Positions 33,296-45,732 of a DNA stretch of 64,000 bases are shown in pieces (position 1 is the first letter of the stretch; every line of letters begins with the position of its first letter). The position numbers and the translations under genes are program-made. Under the pieces are notes generated by a model that worked only from the letters and a program-made list of their open reading frames with translations, was not told the origin of the DNA and did not search any database. Origin of the DNA: Sporothrix humicola (lineage: Eukaryota; Ascomycota; Sordariomycetes; Ophiostomatales; Ophiostomataceae); NCBI GenBank assembly GCA_021396245.1, contig WNYE01000032.1:124001-188000 (forward strand), given 5' to 3'.

Positions 33296-36200
33296 TTTTG
33301 CTGGTTCGGGTATGCAGGCGTGTGTGGAAGATGTTCAAGAGCACGATTTGTGTGAATGATGTATTTTAGTTGGGGTTGAAGCTGTATTGGCGGGGTCGCG
33401 GTGGTCGTGATGTCAAGCTTGAGAGCTTCGTGATATCGCCGGTAGCCTTGGACGTAGCGGGGTGATGAGGCTAGAGCCTGTGGCTCAAGATGACTAAGCA
33501 CGGAGGTCACCTCCCCTGTCCTTCACCCTCTACTCTTCACGGCACATCTTGCCATTTACTCACGACAGGAAATGTTTCTTACGAACAAAATGTTTCTCGA
33601 AGTTTTGTCTATTCTACTCGATACAACTCTGATACTCGATTGCCGGATTTTCTCACCAAATTGCCTCTTTTGTTGTTAGTTTGCTTCCTGTTCATGGTCG
33701 ATCTTGCGAGTTTGAAGATGTGTGTCAGGACGGTTTGAGTGCGTTCAGGGGCATCGCGCGATTACCAGTAATGGCAGCCTAAATGCCCCTGAAGCCCCTG
33801 TAGCGAGACCGACGGCGCTACGTGACAGATGCCCCAGTAAAGGCGGGAAAAGCGGGTCCACTGGCACTAAGCTTTGGCTAAGTCCACTGTCAAAGAAGGC
33901 GCTACAGCGATCTCGCTTGGAATAGTAAAAAATCACAAATAATTATCAGATGGGACTGAATACTCCGGCATTTCGTGTTGGACTTGTTGTCTTTCCCCAT
34001 TTCTTGTTCGATGTCCTTTCTGGAAGCTCACTTGTAGCCAAGAAGTGAAACTTTTTGTAGCCGCCTTTCGAGACTCTAGAGAGACAAATAAAACTCAAAA
34101 TAATACTGCTCTCAAAGAGGAACTCATCAACTTCATGGATATGGATATTGTCTTCCAGAACTGTTTTCTGTCCTCTTGCGTAAAATTACGCATACGCAAA
34201 CACCTGCGAGTCACTTAGTGAAGTGACTGCCACGCTGCATTCGTCAACGTTTGTCAACATGCAAAACTCGTGGCCCATCTCCACAGAATGAGACGCAAGA
34301 CGGAAGCCCCTATTGCAAGCATTTGCAAGCACTGCGACCAGACGCTCCTGCCTTTCAGCTGGGAACATCGTGCCGTTTTTTGGTTGCTGCTTTAGCTTTC
34401 CGTGACTTCCTTTCCCGTGCCTCTTTCCCTTTTCGTTTAGAAGTTCCATGGTACCCCATCTCCAAGTGGCCTTTTTGTGTTCCTTTTAAGTTCTCGGCCA
34501 GGCCAAGCCAAGCCTGAGCGTCCCGTGCGTGGAGCGGCAGGATGGATGGTAGGCGGGGTGTAGAGGAAGAAAACCGCAGAGGAAGAACAGAAAAAGACGC
34601 GGGCCTTATGATGCACCGATTGGTATCCTTTGAGGTATTCAAGGTGGCCTTCTGCTGTTCGCCTGATCTTGCCCTTTTACCATGCCATGCTATGGATCGC
34701 CTTGTGGGATGGAGATGAGACTCTCGGCGGTGATCTCTGTCGAGTCGTCGGCACGTTTAGCCTTTATTCTTCAGTTCTTTTGTTGAGTTTTACTTTGATC
34801 TTTTTACGTGAAAATGTTGTGATCCATGCCCTTGTCGTTCTTTCCCTACGAGAAATTATCTCAGGCTTTCCCTTTCTACGTCTAGACCCCTGTGTCGTTC
34901 CTTCCCAGAGATGCCACTGATCGCGCTATACGATGTATTGCCGTAGTTAGCGCCGTCTACTGATTATCTTTGCTTCATGGCTTGCAGTCGTTTGGACATA
35001 GCGCCGCCGGTAACGGGCGGTAGTGCAGCAGGTTGTTGGGGACGGAAAGGGGGTTAAGATAGATTTGAAAGAGAAAATTGAGAACGACGAGAAGAATACA
35101 GACAATGAATGGTAAGAATAAAGAAGAAAAGAGTGACTTCGAAGAAATAAAAAAATGTTCCGCCAAATTTAGGCACACGCAAATATAGCGCGGGTGAACC
35201 GGAGTTTTCGCAGGGAAAATGGAAGGCGCGAGGCCAGGGCCCGGCAAGTGCGGAAGCGACGACAAACATAAAAAAACTGGGTGGCGCCTTCTTTCTGCCG
35301 AAGAGGACAAGACAAAAAGAGAAGGAACTGGAAGTGGCAGGTGCTGCAATTAATTTGCAGTTAATAACGAGGCACAGAATTTCCCGAGAAGAGACAAAAA
35401 CAATCCCCAGAAAATACAAGACACAAATGCCACACGATACTCGACAGCGACTACATTAAGAGCCCCTCACGCCGGTGGCTTCCAGAACAGCGTCCCTGAA
35501 TGCGCGTGGCCGCTAAGAGCACAAAGTAATCACCGTCGGCGAGACAAGTGGATTAGAAAGCAGCGCCAGCGTCACTCCCGCAATTCCACCGCAATTTTCT
35601 TTGAAGAATATCGTGCGATTCTCGCATCCCGACGATTCTCTATTCCTCTCGATCTATTCACCCTCGTTTCCTCTCGTTTCTTGCCAAGTTGCAGACTGCC
35701 ATCGTCCCCTGTCGCTCGATCGTTGGCATCTCGCACCAGCCTCCCACCCCTGGTTCCATCCCGCACAGGCCGCGCATCACTGAAAAAGACATAAAAAAAG
35801 AAAAGGAAAAAGGCCCCGTCAACCGCAACAGGGACTCGTCACTGGCTTCGTGGCCACTGTTGCTATCACTGCTGCCGTCGCATTTGTTCGCATCGACCTC
35901 GCTGTCGACGCGGCTCGATTTTGATCTCAAGTGGTAAGTCAGGATTTCCACGATCGCCAGCAAGCAGAGAAAGTCAGAATCACGCCAAGCACAAGAGTAC
36001 ACCTTTTCTCGGGATCTCGTCTTCTGCGCCTCTTTTTGCCTCTGCCCTTCTGTCCTTCCCAAAATCTTACACCCACGGTCTGCACTCTCGTGGTCTACAG
36101 CTGCGCCGAACAATAAGCTGACGCCACGGCTGGCTGAAGTCTTGAAGAAGATCCAAGAAAAGAACAGAGGCCGGAACACGATTCGAAATCACCTTCACTC

Positions 36201-36919
36201 GCTTCGAAATCAAGTCCCCCAGCACTTCCCAGCACTTTACAGAAACACACCCCTCCCGCGAACCCCTGCCCGTCCTTCCCTTCAACGAAACGTCGCGGCA
36301 CGGCCTACCAACTCGACGACACACTCAAAGCAACCCCAGACGACCCAAACGAACAAAACGACCCAGACCGACCCACTCTGAACCCATCCCTCGAAACACA
36401 CTCGCAAAGCCCCCAGAGAAACACAGCACCCACCTGAGCTTTGTGTCTCCGGAACACCACTTGTGAAACGTAGAACTCACTTTTCGTCGTTTCTCGTTCC
36501 CCGACGCCCGCGGACAGACACCAGATAGGCCCTACGGCGTAACGACGCACAATAATCAATAATCGATAATAGGACGAAGAACGCTCCGTGGCACTCTTCT
36601 CCTTCTTCACACCCCCTTCTCGTCTGTCTGTTCTGCAGGAGCTGGTCTTCCCGCAGCAATAAGAATAAGCTTGTTCGCTCATCGTGCCGTTACGCCATAG
36701 CCTTTTCTTGTTCTGCTTCTTCTTTTCTTCTTTGTTCTCTTCCTTTCCCCTTTTCTTTCCTCCTTTCGTCTCTTCTTCCTCGTCGATCTCCGAACGCCCC
36801 GATGTCTCTGGAACTGCCGGCCCGCTCCTAGTAGACGACGACGACCATCACCTCCCCCCCTCCCGTACTTGCGCCCACGACATCTGTCGACAACAGTCTC
36901 ACTCTCCTACACATTCACA
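33296..36919. other. 3.6-kb divergent spacer upstream of csn7 and the copper ATPase
   Basis: This spacer lies between divergent starts. No frame in it looks protein-like. From about 35560 to 36910 it is C/A- and C/T-rich with many short tracts, as expected for a long 5' leader of the ATPase gene. A possible 9-codon upstream frame (ATG 36802 to TAG 36829-36831) lies about 90 bases before the ATPase start. No RNA gene was recognised. Confidence 0.55.
36802..36831 (+). promoter_or_regulatory. Possible short upstream ORF before the copper ATPase
   Basis: ATG at 36802 opens a frame of nine codons (MSLELPARS) closed by TAG at 36829-36831. If the transcript starts upstream of 36802 it could lower translation of the ATPase, whose ATG is at 36920. 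The transcription start is not known from sequence. Confidence 0.3.
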
Positions 36920-39900
36920 ATGGCGCCAGCTTACATCAAAGTCCCGCCGAGGGATCCGGACGGCAACCAAGCCAAACTGGGCGTCCCAACACCACACATG
37001 GCGACAACCACCCTCAAAGTCGGTGGCATGACGTGAGTTTCCAGTTCCAGTCCCCGTCAGCGGCTCTGTCGCGGCTCTCTCCGCCATTCCAGTCTCGCAG
37101 TCCTCCCTTGCGTGCCTCCAGCGCGGCTACCTTTATAATCCGAGACATTACCAGAACACAAAAGCTAACCCCTACTTTTTTCCCTCTCTCTAGATGTGGT
37201 GCATGCACTTCTGCCGTTGAAGCGGGCTTCAAGGGCGTTGACGGTGTCGGCAACGTGTCTGTGAGCCTTGTTATGGAACGCGCCGTCGTTATGCACGACC
37301 CGGCACGCATTACTGCAGAAAAGATCCGCGACATTATCGAGGACCGCGGCTTCGACGCCGAGGTCCTGGCCACCGACCTTCCCTCCCCACGCATCCGCGA
37401 CTCCGATGACGACGACTTCTTTAACGCCGATGACGAGCTGTCCAACATGCAGCAAACTACAGTGGCTGTTGAGGGCATGACTTGCGGTGCTTGCACCTCC
37501 GCCATTGAGACCGGCTTCAAGGACGTGGAGGGTGTCAAGAACTTTAACATTTCGCTCATGTCGGAGCGCGCCGTCATCGACCACGACCCGACCATACTGA
37601 GCGCCGAGAAGATCATGGAGATGATCGAGGATCGTGGATTTGGCGCATCATTAGTCGAGACCAAGGACCTTAAGGCTGAGCGGAGGAACCGGTCAGGCGC
37701 GGGCCGCAACGCCCCAGAACATGTGACGACGACAGTGGCGATCGAGGGCATGACTTGCGGCGCCTGCACGTCGGCTGTCGACGGCCTGTTTAAGAACGCC
37801 GATGGTGTGCTACGGTTCAATATTAGTCTGTTGGCCGAGCGTGCCGTCATTACGCACGACCCGACGAAGCTGTCAACAGAACAGATTGTGGAGAAGATCG
37901 AGGACGGCGGCTTTGGTGCGAGCATTGTCTCATCCGTGTCCGAGGGCGCCGAAAACAGCCACGGCTACACCTCCTCACAATTCAAGGTCTTTGGCAACCT
38001 CGATGCTGACCAGGCCAAGGCCCTCGAGGAGAAGCTGTCCGCTCTACCGGGCGTGCAGTCGGCCCGCCTCAATATCGGCACGTCTCGCCTGACCGTGTCA
38101 CACCAGTCGGCTGTTACCGGCCTCCGCGCTATTGTGGAGACCGTCGAGGCAGAAGGCTACAACGCGCTCGTGGCGGACAACGACGACAACAATGCCCAAC
38201 TCGAGTCGCTCGCCAAGACCCGCGAAATCAACGAGTGGCGCCGTGCCTTCAAGGTGTCACTCTCCTTCGCCATCCCCGTCCTCATCATCGGCATGATTCT
38301 ACCCATGTGTGCGCCTGCCATTGACTTTGGCGCCTTCAAGATCCTGCCCGGCCTTTACCTGGGCGATGTAATCTGCCTTGGCCTGACTATCCCCGTCCAG
38401 TTTGGCATTGGCAAGCGGTTCTTCATCTCGGCCTGGAAGTCTGTCAAGCACGGCTCGCCCACAATGGACGTTCTTGTCGTGCTTGGTACCTCGTGTGCCT
38501 TCTTCTTCAGTATTGTCGCCATGCTCGTCTCGATCCTGGCTGAGCCCCACAGCCGCCCCAGCACCATCTTTGACACGAGCACTATGCTCATTACCTTTGT
38601 CAGTCTTGGCCGCTTCCTCGAGAACAGCGCCAAGGGCCAGACCTCCAAGGCCCTGTCGCGTCTTATGTCTCTGGCCCCGTCCATGGCCACAATATATGCC
38701 GACCCCATTGCTGCCGAGAAGGCTGCTGAGGGCTGGGAGACCGTTGCCGGCTCAGGCGAGCCTAAGACGCCGCTTGTCGACGGTAACGCTGCTGAAGAAA
38801 AGACCATTCCCACTGAGCTGCTCCAAGTCGGTGACGTCGTCATCCTGCGCCCCGGTGATAAGATCCCCGCCGATGGTGTGATGGTCCGCGGCGAGACGTA
38901 CATTGACGAGAGCATGGTCACTGGTGAGGCCATGCCTGTCCAGAAGCGCAAGGGCAGCTTCCTCATCGGCGGTACTGTCAACGGTCACGGCCGTGTCGAT
39001 TTCCGTGTCACACGTGCCGGCCGTGACACGCAGCTCAGCCAGATTGTCAAGCTCGTGCAGGATGCCCAGACCACGCGTGCTCCTATCCAGCGCGTGGCCG
39101 ATACTCTTGCTGGCTACTTTGTGCCCGCGATCCTGATGCTCGGCTTCATGACCTTCGTTGTCTGGATGGTTCTCAGCCATGTTCTGACCAACCCGCCCAA
39201 GATCTTCCTGAAGGAGGAGAGCGGCGGCAAGATCTTCGTCTGCCTCAAGCTCTGTATCTCAGTCATTGTCTTTGCCTGTCCCTGCGCGCTTGGTCTCGCT
39301 ACCCCGACGGCCGTCATGGTCGGCACGGGTATTGGCGCCGAGAACGGTATCCTCGTCAAGGGCGGCGCTGCGCTTGAAATGTCGACCAAGGTCACTCAGG
39401 TTGTCCTCGACAAGACGGGAACCATCACCTACGGCAAGATGAGTGTCGCGAGCGGCAACCTGGCACCTGTTTGGCAAGACACCGAGTGGCGCCGCCGTCT
39501 CTGGTGGACGATCGTTGGTCTGTCCGAGATGGGCAGCGAGCACCCGATCGGCCGTGCCGTTCTTGGCGCTGCCCGTACCGAGCTGGGCCTTGACTCGGAG
39601 GGTGCTATTGACGGCAGTGTCGGTGACTTTAAGGCATCGGTCGGCCGCGGTATCAGCGCGACGGTCGAGCCTGCGACCTCGTCTGAACGTACCCGTTACA
39701 GCATTCTCATTGGCAACGTCAAGTTCCTTCGCGAGAACAAGGTCACCGTGCCCGAGTCGGCGGTCAACGCATCCGAAGAGATTAACAACCGGTCCGCCAA
39801 CAAGTCGTCGTCGTCCAAGTCTGCCGGCACGACCAACATCTTTATTGCCATCGACGGGGAGTTTGCCGGCCACCTGTGCCTGGCAGACACCATCAAGGAG

Positions 39901-40647
39901 GGCGCTGCCGCGGCTATCTCTGTGCTCCACCGCATGGGCGTCAAGACGGCCATTGTGACGGGCGACCAGCGGTCGACGGCCCTTGCCGTGGCCAAGGCTG
40001 TCGGCATCTCGGCGGACAATGTCTATGCTGGTGTTTCTCCCGACCAGAAGCAGTCGATCGTCACGCAGCTCCAGGAGGCCGGCGAGATCGTGGCTATGGT
40101 GGGCGACGGTATCAACGATTCGCCTGCACTTGCCACGGCCCACGTCGGTATTGCCATGTCCTCGGGTACAGACGTTGCCATGGAGGCGGCTGATGTCGTG
40201 CTTATGCGCCCCAACAACCTGATGGATATCCCGGCGTCGCTTAACCTGGCGCGCTCCATCTTTGGCCGCATCAAGCTGAACCTGGCCTGGGCCTGCCTGT
40301 ACAACGTTGTCGGTCTTCCCTTTGCCATGGGCGTCTTCCTGCCGCTGGGCCTGCACCTGCATCCTCTTGCAGCCGGCGCGGCCATGGCGGCCTCCAGTGT
40401 CTCTGTCGTTGTCAGCAGTCTGCTCCTCAAGTTCTGGAAGCGCCCGTCGTACATGGACGAGGCCCTCTACGACGAGCGCGGCGTCCTCAAGCGCAACAAG
40501 GGCTGGCGCTGGCGCCTCTACAACTTTGCCGCCCGCATTCGCGACGGTCTCGAGGACGGATACCAACTGGTCACAGGCAAGCGCTGGTCTAACAGCGAGT
40601 CCGAGGGCTACGTCCCGCTGGCGAACCTCGACCACGCAGAGGTCTAA
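36920..40647 (+). CDS. ccc2: Copper-transporting P1B-type ATPase (Ccc2/ATP7 family)
   Basis: Pumps Cu(I) across a membrane, in this family usually into the Golgi lumen to load multicopper oxidases. Exons 36920-37032 and 37194-40647 give 1188 residues; the splice rebuilds the first GMTCGACT. Three intact heavy-metal-associated (HMA) domains have CxxC at 39-42, 135-138 and 226-229. A fourth HMA-like region from about 301 (SSQFKVFGNLDADQAKALEE...) has the fold pattern but no CxxC. Core motifs: TGEA at 614 (actuator), CPC at 733-735 (copper site in the membrane), D777KTGT (phosphorylated Asp), HP at 821-822, and GDGIND from 1008. Eight membrane helices are expected. A short upstream ORF may exist in the leader. 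Ccc2 versus a detoxifying plasma-membrane copper pump cannot be fully separated; the Golgi type is more likely. Confidence 0.95.
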
Positions 40648-41585
40648 GTCTCAAAGGGACTTGTACTTTTGTTTATACAATTCGTTTCTTTGATTTTTCA
40701 TTTGTTTTTCGTTTCAATTTTGGCATAGCTCTGGGCGTCACGACATTCCTCTTTTTTTCATTTTGTTTTTACATATTCTATGTGGAGTTGAGTCACGAAA
40801 CTCAATCTCCCTGTATATAGTCCGCAGCGTGTTGCAATCAAGTTCGATACCATTTTCGATTACATATTTCTATCCAACCTTCTTCAGTGAACACAAAGTG
40901 ATCCTCCAAAGTAAATAGAGCTTTCATGCACGATATTCTGCCGGCATAATTACTGCATATTTTGGCGGGGAATGAACTGGAGAGAGTGGATGACGTCGCC
41001 TAGAACCTGCACGTGGGGACAGCTGCCAGTAGCGACTGCCTGCCATTGGCTGGATCGACTGTCTTGGGAGAGCGAGACATTTTTTTACTGGGTCGCACCT
41101 GCTGTAGGCCAGCTCTTTTGTTCTGAAAACGTCGTTGCATCGCGCCTGCCAAACAGGTCCAATGGCACTTTTTCGACGCTAGCGACACCGGCTTAGCAGG
41201 CCAAGGAGGAGGAAAGAGCGCTCCGAGCGGCATCACCAGACTTTCCACTTCCGCCCTACATACATACAGCCTTTCGCCTTTGGCCCATTTCGTCCATTTC
41301 GTCTATCAGTTTTTTATCCTTTCCACAACGCTCTCTCTAACAACCAACTCCCACGATTTGTCGACCCACGTGGGGAAGCATTGAGTACAGCATTGATATC
41401 GTTGCGTTGTGCACATATCCTTTTCTCTATCAACATTCTTTTTGCATCGTATCGCCAGCATCGTTTCTATTCGCCGTTGTCATCACTCAGCATTCTTTCA
41501 TTCCTTTTTACTTCAACCTCAACTCCCAAATCCGAGGCATTCAACAAGGCTTTTCCCATTCCTGGTCGCATAGACCGTCGACACA
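40648..41585. other. Spacer between copper ATPase and DUF155 gene
   Basis: This 0.9-kb spacer lies between two genes on the same strand. It is T-rich after the ATPase stop (3' UTR) and C/T-rich from about 41260 to 41580 (leader of the next gene). No gene is seen. Confidence 0.6.
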
Positions 41586-44020
41586 ATGGCCTCCAAGCGT
41601 GGGCCGTCGGTCCTGGTATAACTTTTCTCGCCAGCGACTTCTCAATTCGGCTATTGGCCATTGCTAACTTGCTGCCTTTTTAGGTCACCGATTCCCGCGA
41701 ACGACCACCGAATCGAGGCTCTCCCAATCGACGCACCGGTTCCTCTTCCTCTCCTTCCTCCTCCTCTTCACACGATGCCGGCTCTAGGTCCGATTCTGGC
41801 GGCGGGCCGGGCTCGTCCTCGTCCGCATCGGGCCAACGAAGCCGCTTAGCGATGCGGCACATTTCCGTCGACAATGTCTTGCAAAATAACTCGGAGATCC
41901 CGTCCGGCCAGCCACGAGTCCCGCCCGGCCCATTGCGCATGCTTCCCTCGTCCGCACTTTCAGCAGCCGCCTCTGTCGCGCGCCGACGCGGCCTCACGCG
42001 CCGTAGCAGCAGCTCGTTCGGCATCAACACGGGCGGTGGTGCCGGCGGTCCTGGTGGCGCTTCAGGGTCGAGTTCTGGTGTGCTTGTTCCGGGTAGCGCG
42101 AGCGGTGGTGTTGGCGGCGTCGGCGGCGGCGTCGTGGTTGGTGGTGGACCGCCTTTGCCACGTGCTGGTCTGCCTGGTGTGCCGTCACGGACAACTAAAA
42201 TCTCCGAGAAGCTCGTGCTGCTTCCCGAGACGGCCGACGAAAAGGCTAAGAGCGACGAAGACGACGAGGACGAAGACGGCAACGAGATTAGTGACGCGGC
42301 ATGGGCGGCATCGGTTGCGGGCGACGAGAACGCCGAGGCAGCAAGACGGGCACTGCAGCGGGCACGTATCGCTTTGGAAGAAGCAGCCGACACAGGCGAG
42401 GTGCCGGCGACGGGCAGCAGTCTGTATGATGGTGCCCGGCCGCCACGCGACGAGGAACTCGATGTACTGCGCAAGCGCGGTGGTATTCGTGGCAAGAGCT
42501 ATGCTGAGCGCCTGCCCAAGGGCCAGCGTACAGAAAAGGTGGCTCGTCTGACAGCCTACTGCACGGCACAAGCTTTCAAGATGCGGGCGACGGCCGAGTT
42601 TCTGCGCACACATCACGCAGCTAAGACGAAGCTGTACGACGACTGCCTGTACACGGTGTACCACCTGCCCCTCCTTCCAGGCCACGATGGGTTCCGGGTG
42701 CGCAGTCGGCCAATGCTCAAGACGCCTGGTACAGGCAAGACAGTGCTGGACCTAGAGATTGAGCGCAGCGAGCGGCGAGATGAGCATATGGGCTACTTTG
42801 ACGAATACGCAGCTAGGCGTAACGAGGGCGGCGACAACAGCGGCAACGGGAATAACGGCAACGGAGACCACCATCAAATGAATGGCACAGGCGGCCGTGA
42901 CGACATGCACGACGATCGCCAGGGCCAGCAATCACCCAATGAACAGCCTTCAAACCAGCACCACCAACCTCTCTATTCCATGTCGACATCGCCCGGCGGA
43001 CCCGGGAGCCCTATGGCAACGATTGCGTCGCCTGTCAACCGTCTGGCACCCGAGGCCAAGCACTTTGCCGAGATGTTTGTGTTCTCGTACGGCGTCGTCG
43101 TGTTTTGGAACTTTACCGAGCATCAGGAAAAGGACATATTGGCCGACCTGGCGTTTGCAGAAGACGAAGCGTCCACATCAACATCGCCGGCAGCCCGCTC
43201 GTTGGTGACACGCCCGTTGGACGAGGCCGACTTTGAGACGGAAGAGTTCCATTTCGAGTACAGCGCCAGTGTGCAGAGACCGCGCGTGTTCAACGACATG
43301 ATCACGCTGCTGCCGCGTTCGGACCACATGGTGAAGCTGACCATTAGCCACGCCATTGCCCAAAGCACCAAGCTGTGTTTCTTTGAGGAGAAAATGTCCG
43401 AGACGATGCAGAACGCCCAGCATGTGCCGAAACAGCTGGCGCTGACGGGCGAGCTCAACATGTCGCGCACGGAGATTGTCAAGATTCTGGGCCGCCTGTT
43501 CAAGAACCGCGTTGACATCAACCTGTCGTCCAACATTTTGGACGTGCCCAACTTCTTCTGGGACGCCGAGCCGACGCTGCATCCGCTGTACGTGGCCATC
43601 CGCGAGTACCTGGAGATTGACCCGCGGATCCAGGTTTTGAACGAACGGTGCCGTGTCTTCTTGGACCTCGCCGAGATTCTGGCCGACAGCGTGGCCGATG
43701 CCAAGATGAGCTACATTACGTGGATCATCATCATCCTGATTGTCATCAGCATTCTGGTGACGGTGACAGAGGTGACGCTGCGGTTCGGTATTTTGGAGAA
43801 GGAGAAGGGCAAGTACAACAACGGAACGAGTCTGCTGAGTGGGCAGTACTTGCTTCCGTCTCCGGCAACGCCGCCAGTAGCCAAGATCAACAACCCGGTC
43901 AGCGACGGCACCGACCTGACACTGGAAGAGTTGAGAGCTTGGGCTGCTCAGTTGGACGCCAGAGAACGGGCCGCCGTCTGTGGAAGCGATATCATCGGCC
44001 AGACGTTTGCTGGTGTGTAG
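41586..44020 (+). CDS. RMD1/RMD8-family protein (DUF155) with C-terminal membrane helix
   Basis: Member of the DUF155 family that includes yeast Rmd1/Rmd8 and mitochondrial RMND1. Exon 1 is 41586-41615 (MASKRGPSVL) and exon 2 is 41684-44020, giving 788 residues; the intron has a GCTAAC branch site and its 5' site is the less common GTATAA. Residues up to about 200 are Ser/Gly/Arg-rich and disordered. A conserved block follows (RLTAYCTAQAFKMRATAEFL). The DUF155 core covers about 380-680: AEMFVFSYGVVVFWNFTEHQ, DFETEEFHFEYS, FNDMITLL, LTISHAIAQSTKL and VPNFFWD. One helix at about 687-713 (YITWIIIILIVISILVTVTE) near the C-terminus matches Rmd1/Rmd8. The inserted Asn/Gly/His-rich loop around genomic 42825-42985 is low complexity. 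Biochemical role is unknown; the large N-terminal extension favours the Rmd8-like branch. Confidence 0.88.
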
Positions 44021-44325
44021 AGAAGAGTTGTGACGGTGTTTATATATATAATCTTTGGTTTCTTGTCCTTTTTGCATAGCGACACGGTTTTGGCCGTATA
44101 TTCTTTTCAGCATCATTTACTTTGGGACTATCACAGCGGCGTCGAGGAACGGCCGCCTTATATATCATGGCATTCTTTTTCTTTTGTATCTTTGGACAAT
44201 AATATTCACATTGGATATCTTTTTTGGGTCCCTCTTCAGCTAATGTACTTCAATTCATTGTATCGTGTCTATTTAATATAACATTTTCTACCCCATTTTA
44301 TTTTATTTACTTTTTGCCATCCCAT
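44021..44325. other. Convergent 3' spacer
   Basis: About 300 AT-rich bases lie between the stops of the DUF155 and tyrosyl-tRNA synthetase genes. They presumably hold both 3' UTRs. Nothing else is seen. Confidence 0.6.
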
Positions 44326-45513
44326 CTATGCCTCTTTTGGTGCCTCCGCCTTGGGGGCCTCCTTGGGTGCGTCCTTTGCAGCGGCATCGCCCTTTGGCCG
44401 GACGGGGTAGTGGGTGCCCTTGTCCTTGACCTTCTTCTCCTTCTTCTTGGGCGGCGGGTAGGCCTGGGCGGCAATGTCCTGCCACTCCTTGGAGGCGTTG
44501 AACGAGTCGCGAATGTGTGCGGTCAGATCGACAATGGCCTGGGACACGGCTGGCTTGAGCAGCTGCGGCGTCAGGACATCGCTCTGGTAGTCGGCGTGCA
44601 TGGCCTTGATGTCCGAGTAGACGAGGGGCTCGAGCGAGTCGCGGGACCGGTCGACGGTGAAGGTGCGGCTGCCCGTCTTGAGCTCGGCGGCCGGCAGCAG
44701 GACGTACTCGATGAACGCCAGGATACCGTTGCCCTCGACGACCTTGGGCGCAGCCTCGGCCTTGCGGATCTTCTTGGTGATGGTCTCGGGGCTGTCCAAC
44801 AGGTCAATCTTGCTGTCCTCCTCGCTCGAGCTCATCTTACCGCCGTGCAGACCGGGAATCATGGGGTTCATAATATGGGCGCGCTGCTTGTAGCCGAGCT
44901 TGGGCAGCCACTCCTTGGCGGCAGTAAACAGCTTGCGCTGGTCGACACCGCCGAACTGGACGTCGACGCCCAGGTGCTCCTCGTCGAGGATCTGCAGGAT
45001 GGGGTAGAGCAGGCCAGAGAGCGGGGCGTTGGTGGATTGTTTGACGACCTCGGCGCCGGCCTTTTTCGCGTCGTGTTCCGAGGTGACGGAGCACAACCGG
45101 TAGACATCCATGATGTAGTCGGGAGATTTCTGGTAGGAGGAGCCCTTGACAAACTTGAGCAGCGACGTGTCAACGCCGACGGACTCGAGCATGGCGCGGA
45201 TGGTCCATTGGTAGTAGTTGCAGCGGTGCTCGACGAGCTCGAGGGGCGCCTTCAGGTTGTCGAGGAAGCCGTGGATGTCGGCGAGCAGGATGGTGACCTC
45301 GCAGCCGGCGTGCAGCAGCTGGGCGATCTTGATGGCGGGGACAAAGTAGCCGGTGTGGGGCTTGCCGGTGGTGGCAGTGCCCCAGTAGACCTTGAGGGCA
45401 CGGCCCTCGTCGAGGACGCCCTCGATGATCTCTGGGTTGATGGTCTCGGCGAGGTTCTCGTAGATGAGGGCGAGCTTATCCTCCTTGGTCTCGGGAGCCT
45501 TGTGGGCGGCCAT
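44326..45513 (-). CDS. tys1: Tyrosyl-tRNA synthetase, cytosolic
   Basis: Charges tRNA-Tyr with tyrosine in the cytosol. One exon of 395 residues, close to the yeast enzyme (~394). The class I signature appears in its eukaryotic TyrRS form KPHTGY at 51-56 and KMSSS at 226-230. Other conserved blocks include LLADIHGFLDN, CNYYQW, SGLLYPILQ, VDVQFGGVDQRKLF and HIMNPMIPGL. The C-terminus is a Lys/Ala/Pro-rich tail (PPPKKKEKKVKDKG, then KEAPKAEAPKEA) that likely helps bind tRNA. Start: ATG at 45513; the frame stays open to 45597 but its first codon there is TTG, so an extension is not supported. A TGAGTCA site (CPC1/Gcn4 type) lies about 350 bases upstream. Confidence 0.96.
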   Translation of the reverse strand: MAAHKAPETKEDKLALIYENLAETINPEIIEGVLDEGRALKVYWGTATTGKPHTGYFVPAIKIAQLLHAGCEVTILLADIHGFLDNLKAPLELVEHRCNYYQWTIRAMLESVGVDTSLLKFVKGSSYQKSPDYIMDVYRLCSVTSEHDAKKAGAEVVKQSTNAPLSGLLYPILQILDEEHLGVDVQFGGVDQRKLFTAAKEWLPKLGYKQRAHIMNPMIPGLHGGKMSSSEEDSKIDLLDSPETITKKIRKAEAAPKVVEGNGILAFIEYVLLPAAELKTGSRTFTVDRSRDSLEPLVYSDIKAMHADYQSDVLTPQLLKPAVSQAIVDLTAHIRDSFNASKEWQDIAAQAYPPPKKKEKKVKDKGTHYPVRPKGDAAAKDAPKEAPKAEAPKEA

Positions 45514-45732
45514 TGTGGAGGTGGTGGGGGTGGGACAGAAAGGAAGAAGAAAAGGGTCGAAGAGAGGGAAAAGTGAGGCAATTCGTTTGTTGCACAAGTC
45601 GTGAGGATCGCAAAAAGGCGTCGATGCAGTAGCGGGGTCGTTCAGATCAGTGCACCAGGGTCGGACTGAAATATACCGGGGCGCAACTGAAAGACGGACG
45701 GTTCTTGAACAGACGAAACGTGGCCTGTTGTT

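Noticed and set aside
39259..40635. Minus-strand open frame of 458 codons inside the copper ATPase
   Set aside because: Antisense shadow of a frame with CPC, DKTGT and GDGIND motifs.
44224..45576. Plus-strand open frame of 450 codons
   Set aside because: Antisense shadow of tyrosyl-tRNA synthetase; Val/Leu/Gly-rich with no domain.
45514..45597. 28-residue N-terminal extension of TyrRS as a mitochondrial targeting form
   Set aside because: The extended frame begins with TTG, not ATG, and the segment contains Asp and few basic residues.
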